Of a stretch of DNA of 64,000 nucleotides, positions 57,676 through 64,000 are shown piece by piece. Every line of letters begins with the position of its first letter. The first letter of the stretch is position 1. The stretch is from Brevundimonas lenta (GTDB lineage Bacteria > Pseudomonadota > Alphaproteobacteria > Caulobacterales > Caulobacteraceae). A model generated the notes under the pieces. It had not been told where the DNA came from, ran no database searches, and was given only the letters and a program-made list of their open reading frames with translations. Position numbers and translations under genes: made by a program. Location: contig NZ_JACIDM010000003.1 of the NCBI RefSeq assembly GCF_014196335.1, forward strand, positions 558,001-622,000, given 5' to 3'.

Positions 57676-58578
57676 TCAGCCCTTCAGGACCTCGACCAGG
57701 GTCGAGCCCAGGCGCGCCGGCGACGGCGACACGCGGATGCCCGCGGCCTCCATGGCGGCGATCTTGGATTCCGCGTCGCCCTTGCCGCCCGAGACCACGG
57801 CGCCTGCGTGGCCCATGGTGCGGCCCTTGGGAGCGGTGCGGCCCGCGATGAAGCCGGCCATCGGCTTCTTGCGGCCCTTCTTCGCCTCGTCGATCAGGAA
57901 CTGGGCGGCGTCTTCTTCCGCGCCGCCGCCGATTTCGCCGATCATGATGATCGAGGTCGTTTCCGGATCGGCCAGGAACAGCTCCAGCACGTCGATGAAC
58001 TCGGTGCCCTTGACCGGGTCGCCGCCGATGCCGACGGCCGTCGTCTGGCCGAGGCCTTCGTTGGTGGTCTGGAACACCGCTTCATAGGTCAGGGTGCCCG
58101 AGCGCGAGACGATGCCGACGTTGCCCTTCTTGAAGATCGAGCCCGGCATGATGCCGATCTTGCACTCTTCCGGGGTCAGGATGCCGGGGCAGTTCGGGCC
58201 CAGCAGGCGCGACTTCGACTTCTCGAGGCGAGCCTTAACGCGCACCATGTCGAGCACCGGGATGCCCTCGGTGATGCAGGTGATGAAGGGGATCTCGGCC
58301 TCGATGGCCTCGATGATGGCGTCCGCGGCGCCTGCCGGCGGCACGTAGATGACCGAGGCGTCGGCACCGGTGGCGTCCTTCGCTTCAGCGACCGAGGCGA
58401 AGATCGGCAGGGTCTCTTCTTCCGACCCGTGCCACAGCTCGCCGCCCTTCTTGGGGTGCACGCCGCCGACCATCTTCGTTCCGTAGTAACGAAGCGCCTG
58501 CTCGGTGTGGAACGTCCCGGTCTTGCCGGTCAGGCCCTGGACGATGACCTTGGTGTCTTTGTTGACGAGAATGGACAT
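57676..58578 (-). CDS. sucD: Succinyl-CoA synthetase alpha subunit
   Basis: The alpha subunit carries the phosphohistidine and binds CoA. The 300-residue protein begins [21 protein letters not shown], has [23 protein letters not shown] text, [20 protein letters not shown], and [17 protein letters not shown] with catalytic His257. Length matches SucD (about 290-300). sucC lies 44 bp upstream in the same direction. The sucC-sucD order and spacing are standard. Confidence 0.98.
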   Translation of the reverse strand: MSILVNKDTKVIVQGLTGKTGTFHTEQALRYYGTKMVGGVHPKKGGELWHGSEEETLPIFASVAEAKDATGADASVIYVPPAGAADAIIEAIEAEIPFITCITEGIPVLDMVRVKARLEKSKSRLLGPNCPGILTPEECKIGIMPGSIFKKGNVGIVSRSGTLTYEAVFQTTNEGLGQTTAVGIGGDPVKGTEFIDVLELFLADPETTSIIMIGEIGGGAEEDAAQFLIDEAKKGRKKPMAGFIAGRTAPKGRTMGHAGAVVSGGKGDAESKIAAMEAAGIRVSPSPARLGSTLVEVLKG

Positions 58579-58622
58579 GGCTTAGCCTTGAATGGGGTCT
58601 GTCAGCAGGGCGGTGGCGGCTA

Positions 58623-59813
<1,191 letters not shown>

Positions 59814-60002
59814 GGAAGCCGCCGAACCGCTAGGGAGGAGTTGCGGCGCCTTATAGGACCCGCGCGTTCGCAGGCGCAACCGGGGAAGGAACTTCGATCC
59901 GCCGGTTTCCCGGCGCGTCATGACGTTCTGCCGCCATGACGGGTCGAAATCACCCTCCCCGACTGCCCGAAATCACTCCGAACCGATCGGGGCGGCCTGA
60001 CG

Positions 60003-61526
60003 TCAATCGACCCAGTCGTGCTTCAGGGTGCGGGACGCGCCGATCAGCAGGACCGCCGCCAGGAGGTAGAAGCCCATGCCGGTGTAGATCGCCCAGCGCA
60101 GGCTTTCCTCGCCGAAGTGGGGGGCGAGCAGGTCGCTCATCCAGCCGAAATAGTAGAAGCCGACGGCGAGGCCGAGCAGGTTGTTGAACAGCAGGAACAG
60201 GGCCGAGGCGGTCGAACGCATCGGCGCCGGAGCGAGGTGCTGCACGGCCGCCGTGACCGGCCCCAGCCAGGCCAGGTTCAGGCCGGTCGGGATCAGGAAG
60301 ATCAGGAAGGCCAGGGTCAGCTGCTGCGTCTGGCTGCCGCCGCCCGGCAGGACCAGGCCGATCAGCCAGGGCGAATTCATCGCCAGCAGGAACGTCGGCG
60401 CGGAAATCAGGAAGGCGATCGCCGGGGTCAGCGGATAGGCGCCCTTGCCCTTCTTCGACAGCTTGTCGGCGATCATGCCGCCGCCCCAGATGCCCAGCAG
60501 GCCGCCGATCAGGGCGATGCCGGAATAGTACCAGCTGGTCTGGGCCAGGGTCAGGTTGAAGCTGCGCATGAAGAACAGCGGCAGCCAGCCGGCGACGCCG
60601 TAGCCGCACACCGACGACGAGGCGGCGCCCAGGGCCAGCAGCCAGAAGCTGCGCTTGCGGAAGACCACCGAGGCGGTCCGTCGCGCGATCATCAGCGAGA
60701 CGCCGATGACGGAGGCCAGCAAGCCGCCGAAGGCGAAGACCAGCGGATTGCCGAGCGTCAGGCCGCCGAACTGGATCAGGGCGGCCAGACCCAGGGCGCC
60801 GGCGCCGATCCCGAGCATGACGAGGGAGGCGTTGCGGCCGATGGTTCCGGAACCGACCACCGGAGCGGCGGCGATGGCGGCCAGCTGTTCCGCCGTCTTG
60901 ACCACGTCGGTCCCGCCCCGCTTCGGATCGCGGACCGTCAGACGCAGCAGCGGCGCGACCAGCAGGCCCAGCAGACCCACGGTGATGAAGGCCGTCTGCC
61001 ACCCGTAGGCCGCGGCCAGCAGGCCGCCGACCAGGGTGCCGGCGGCGGTGCCCAGCGGAATGCCGAAGGCGAAGGCGGCCAGGGCGCGGGCGCGCTGCTG
61101 GGGCGGGAAATAGTCGGCGATCAGGGAATAGGCCGGGGCCACGCCGCCCGCCTCGCCGATCCCGACGCCCATGCGGCACAGGAACAGCTGACCGAACGAT
61201 CCGGCCATGCCGCACAGGGCGGTGAAGCCCGACCAGACGGCCAGGGCGCCGGTCATGATCCAGACGCGGCTGAAGCGGTCGGCCAGCCAGGCCAGGGGAA
61301 TGGCGAGGGTCGAATAGACCGAGGCGAAAGCGATGCCGCCCAGCAGGCCGAACTGGCTGTCCGGCATGTTGAAATGCGCCTTCAGCGGCGCCGCCAGGAT
61401 GCCGATGATCTGCCGGTCCAGGAAGTTCAGCATGTAGACGAGAATCAGGACCGCCAGGACGTAGTAGCGATATCCCGGGCGAACAGGTTTTTCCCCGGGG
61501 ACCGGAGCGTCCGTGGCCGTCGTCAT
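60003..61526 (-). CDS. MFS transporter, spinster-type
   Basis: The 507-residue protein has about 12 membrane helices. The first loop region reads YVLAVLILVYMLNFLDRQIIGIL, and FASVYSTLAIPLAWLADRFSRVWIM holds the loop 2-3 signature of major facilitator carriers. CRMGVGIGEAGGVAPAYSLIADYFPPQQR is the spinster-type signature seen also in aromatic- or hydroxy-acid carriers. The substrate is unknown. It lies 119 bp after the TonB receptor stop, beyond a strong terminator, so it may be an independent unit. Together they could serve uptake of one compound across both membranes. Confidence 0.9.
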   Translation of the reverse strand: MTTATDAPVPGEKPVRPGYRYYVLAVLILVYMLNFLDRQIIGILAAPLKAHFNMPDSQFGLLGGIAFASVYSTLAIPLAWLADRFSRVWIMTGALAVWSGFTALCGMAGSFGQLFLCRMGVGIGEAGGVAPAYSLIADYFPPQQRARALAAFAFGIPLGTAAGTLVGGLLAAAYGWQTAFITVGLLGLLVAPLLRLTVRDPKRGGTDVVKTAEQLAAIAAAPVVGSGTIGRNASLVMLGIGAGALGLAALIQFGGLTLGNPLVFAFGGLLASVIGVSLMIARRTASVVFRKRSFWLLALGAASSSVCGYGVAGWLPLFFMRSFNLTLAQTSWYYSGIALIGGLLGIWGGGMIADKLSKKGKGAYPLTPAIAFLISAPTFLLAMNSPWLIGLVLPGGGSQTQQLTLAFLIFLIPTGLNLAWLGPVTAAVQHLAPAPMRSTASALFLLFNNLLGLAVGFYYFGWMSDLLAPHFGEESLRWAIYTGMGFYLLAAVLLIGASRTLKHDWVD

Positions 61527-61582
61527 GGCGTTTCCCTCGACTTTTTTGGAACCGTAACGGCGCTGGATCGAAGCGCCAGAAG

Positions 61583-61615
61583 AAAAAGGGCGGCGGCTCG
61601 TGAGAACCGCCGCCC
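61583..61615 (-). terminator. Intrinsic terminator of the TonB-dependent receptor gene
   Basis: Perfect 9-bp arms GGGCGGCGG (61588-61596) and CCGCCGCCC (61607-61615); on the minus strand the stem is followed by TTTTTCTT. It lies 31 bp beyond the receptor stop. Confidence 0.9.
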
Positions 61616-61645
61616 AGGGCTCAGAAGCGTTCAGGCTTCAGGAGA

Positions 61646-63853
61646 TCAGTAGCGATAGGTCAGCTGCAGCTGGTAGGTGCGCGGCGGACCGTAGAAGGCC
61701 GAGATCGAGTTGTTGAAGGTGGCGCCGGCGAAGTTGTAGCCGCCGACCTTGTAGACCTCGTCGGTCAGGTTGCGGCCGTACAGGCCGATCTCGTAGTGGC
61801 CGGTGCTGTCCGTCCAGGTCGTCGACAGGTCGACGAGGGCGTAGGCGTCCTGGTCGAGCACCGGATCCGGGGCGTCGAACAGGTGGTAGGCCGAGCGGTA
61901 CGACAGGGCCGGAACGATCGTCAGACGACCACCGGCGAAGTCGCCGTGCCAGTTCAGGCTCATGAAGCTGGTCAGCGACGGCGAGTTCTGCGGCTCGCGG
62001 GTGTTCGAGATGTCGACCGGCGCCCCGCTGATCAGGGTGAAGAACTCGTCGAACTCGTTGTTCAGGTGGCCGACCGCCCAGCTGGCGCTGAGGTTGTCGG
62101 TGAAGCGGATCGTGGTTTCGAATTCGAAGCCGTAGATGGTGGCCGAGCCGGCGTTGTCGACGACCGAGGCGATGCCCGTAGCCGGCGGCGTGGCCACCTG
62201 CTGGGTCGTGATCTGCATGTCCTGGTAGTCGGCGTAGAAGGCGGACGCGGCGAACCAGATGCGGCCGTCGGCGACCGAGCCCTTCAGGCCCAGCTCATAG
62301 TTGGTGACCGTCTCGGGCTGATAGCCGTCGACCGTCTGCGGAACCAGGAAGGCGTCGCCGCGCATGTCCCAGCCGCCCGACTTGAAGCCCTGGCTGATCG
62401 AGGCGTAGCCGGTGACTTCGTCGCTGAAGTCATACGAAACGCTGACGCGCGGCGTGAACTTCTCGAAGGTGTCGTTGGCCGTGTAGTTGGTGCGCGTCTG
62501 CAGGATCGGACGCACCGTGCCGCCTTGGAGCGGCGAACGGGTGGCGCCCAGGTAGAAGGCGCGGAACACCTCGGCGTCCTTCTCGTCCGAGGTCCAGCGG
62601 CCGCCGATCGAGGCGTGCAGGCGGTCCGAGAAATCGTAGGTGAAGTCGGCGTAGGCCGAGATCGACTTGGTCTCCACCTTGCCGGCGGCGGCGATGACGA
62701 CACCGAGGCCGCCCGCGATGGTGTCGAAGGCGCCCTTCGAGCTGCCGTCCAGGTAGAACAAGCCGGCGACGCCGGACCAGTTCTCGCCGGTGAACAGGCC
62801 CTGCAGTTCGGTCGTGAACTGGTGATCGCCATAGTAGGCGGGCACGTCCAGCGACGGCAGCGGGGTCTGGTCGAAGTCGATGACGGTGTCGGTGTAGCCC
62901 TCACGGTAGGCGGTGATGGACTTGATCGTCAGCATGTCGTTGACGCGGTATTCGCCGGTCACCGAGACGCCCGAGGTGTCGACGTCCTGCTCGCCCGTCA
63001 GGCCGGCGTAGGTGTCGTAAACGTCGTCCGGCGGGGTGAAGCCGCCGACGGTCGAGTTGACCTCGCGGTGGCCGTGACGCGGCGCCGATTCATCGTCGAC
63101 GCGGTCGTAGGCGATGCGCAGCGAGAAGTCGTCGGTCGGGGTCCACTCCGTGCTGAAACGGTAGGCGTTGACCTCCTTGTTGTAGTGCTCCTCGCCCGTG
63201 GTGCGGTTACGGCCGTAGCCGTCATGGCGGTAGGTGGCCACAGTGCCGCCGACGCTTAGGGTTTCGGTGACCGGCACGGTCGCCGAAACGAGGAAGTTGT
63301 GCTCGTTGTACGAACCGACGGTGGCGCGGGCCATGAAGTCGAGGTCATGACCGAGCGGCTGGGTCACGTATTTGATCGCGCCGCCGATGGTGTTGCGGCC
63401 GTACAGGGTGCCTTGGGGCCCGCGCAGCACTTCGATGCGGTTGACGTCGAAGATGTCCAGCACCGCGCCCTGTGGGCGGGCGATGTAGACGTCGTCGACG
63501 TACAGGCCGACGCCGGGCTCGAAGCCCCACAGCGGATCCTGCTGGCCGACGCCGCGGATGAAGGAGATCAGGGTCGAGTTCGAACCGCGGGCGATCTGAA
63601 CCGTCGCGTTCGGGGTCTGCTGCTGCAGGGCGGTGATGTCCTGGGCGCCGGTTTGCTCCAGGCGCTCTGCGGTCAGCACCGAGACGGCCACCGGCACGTC
63701 CTTCAGCGTTTCCTCGCGGCGACGCGCGGAGACGACGATGTCATCGATCGCCGAGGCCTCATCCTGCGGCGCGACGTCCTGCGCCATGGCGATGGTGGAC
63801 ATTGCGCTCCAGGCGGCGCCTGCGAGCAAAGCGGTTTTGACGAGTCTATTCAT
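61646..63853 (-). CDS. TonB-dependent outer-membrane receptor
   Basis: The 735-residue protein starts with a signal peptide ending at AMAQ (about residue 25). A plug domain follows (DDIVVSARRREETLKDVPVAV and IEVLRGPQGTLYGRNTIGGAIKY), then a long beta-barrel ending in the aromatic strand RTYQLQLTYRY. The plug and barrel layout matches the receptor family that imports siderophores, vitamins or oligosaccharides with TonB energy. The substrate cannot be told; the neighbouring spinster-type carrier may handle the same compound. The 147 bp beyond its start, up to the window edge, hold its promoter region only. Confidence 0.94.
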   Translation of the reverse strand: MNRLVKTALLAGAAWSAMSTIAMAQDVAPQDEASAIDDIVVSARRREETLKDVPVAVSVLTAERLEQTGAQDITALQQQTPNATVQIARGSNSTLISFIRGVGQQDPLWGFEPGVGLYVDDVYIARPQGAVLDIFDVNRIEVLRGPQGTLYGRNTIGGAIKYVTQPLGHDLDFMARATVGSYNEHNFLVSATVPVTETLSVGGTVATYRHDGYGRNRTTGEEHYNKEVNAYRFSTEWTPTDDFSLRIAYDRVDDESAPRHGHREVNSTVGGFTPPDDVYDTYAGLTGEQDVDTSGVSVTGEYRVNDMLTIKSITAYREGYTDTVIDFDQTPLPSLDVPAYYGDHQFTTELQGLFTGENWSGVAGLFYLDGSSKGAFDTIAGGLGVVIAAAGKVETKSISAYADFTYDFSDRLHASIGGRWTSDEKDAEVFRAFYLGATRSPLQGGTVRPILQTRTNYTANDTFEKFTPRVSVSYDFSDEVTGYASISQGFKSGGWDMRGDAFLVPQTVDGYQPETVTNYELGLKGSVADGRIWFAASAFYADYQDMQITTQQVATPPATGIASVVDNAGSATIYGFEFETTIRFTDNLSASWAVGHLNNEFDEFFTLISGAPVDISNTREPQNSPSLTSFMSLNWHGDFAGGRLTIVPALSYRSAYHLFDAPDPVLDQDAYALVDLSTTWTDSTGHYEIGLYGRNLTDEVYKVGGYNFAGATFNNSISAFYGPPRTYQLQLTYRY

Positions 63854-64000
63854 TGCAGCCCCAATTCCCGATGTTTCCGACAGAGACGCTTTTATTCAGC
63901 GTTCAATGATTTTCCCGGACGGTAATCGTTTTCCGGGCGCTGTCAAACAGCGCAGCTTCCGCAGCGGTAGCCGTGACCCAACCTGTGGCGCCGTTGCACT

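Noticed and set aside
60018..61652. A 544-codon plus-strand frame opposite the MFS carrier
   Set aside because: Composition is Gln/Gly/Arg/Ala-rich without hydrophobic structure; the opposite strand encodes a clear 12-helix carrier.

Overview
The window is GC-rich, densely coded bacterial chromosome with no phage, transposase, CRISPR array, rRNA or recognisable tRNA. The gene set (a DUF2794 protein, an EipA/DUF1134 protein, a DUF6356 protein, an SQD1-type sulfolipid gene, a two-lipoyl SucB, TonB-dependent uptake, short exported proteins) points to an alphaproteobacterium of the Caulobacterales. Brevundimonas is my best guess. This is inferred from gene content and from the known presence of sulfoquinovosyl diacylglycerol in that genus; I ran no search.

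Layout. 1-9.7 kb: a partial membrane protein, DUF1697, an alpha/beta hydrolase, mutM behind a cytochrome c'-like gene, an OPT transporter, a YeiH-type carrier, a glycosyltransferase and typA. 9.9-17.2 kb: a small exported protein, a GlsB-type membrane protein, an XRE regulator, hisN, a lipase-like hydrolase, two exported methyltransferase-like paralogues, an hsp20 gene behind a sigma-32-like promoter and a ROSE-like RNA thermometer, and a pentapeptide-repeat protein. 17.3-29.6 kb: a RibD-like deaminase, gpmA, phosphomannomutase/phosphoglucomutase, an FAD protein, divergent glmM/glmS, galU, two tandem small lipoproteins, a hydrolase and a family 9 glycosyltransferase. 29.7-39.9 kb: infC (probable AUU start), an S9 peptidase, rpmI-rplT, two proteins of unknown function, pheS-(unknown)-pheT with overlapping reading frames, a YqhA-type protein and an EipA-type protein.

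40-51.5 kb: an SQD1/SqdB gene coupled to an epimerase-like gene, a ThpR/acetyltransferase pair, a BAX-inhibitor protein, DUF2794, an apparent operon of response regulator, histidine kinase and DegP-like protease, and glutaryl-CoA dehydrogenase divergent from a small gene and a class III CoA-transferase. 51.5-64 kb: a 56-codon membrane protein plus two DUF2007 paralogues, the TCA genes sucC-sucD-sucA-sucB, a spinster-type MFS carrier and a TonB-dependent receptor.

Functional themes. Envelope precursor supply (glmM, glmS, galU, phosphomannomutase, family 9 glycosyltransferase, sulfolipid). Envelope stress (two-component system plus DegP, EipA, BAX-inhibitor, GlsB). Translation (typA, infC, rpmI, rplT, pheST). 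Central metabolism (suc genes, glutarate arm, gpmA). Most of it is ordinary housekeeping. The parts most worth a second look are the gene between pheS and pheT, the two exported methyltransferase-like proteins, the hsp20 leader, the infC start, and a structured 326-bp gap ending in a plus-strand terminator.
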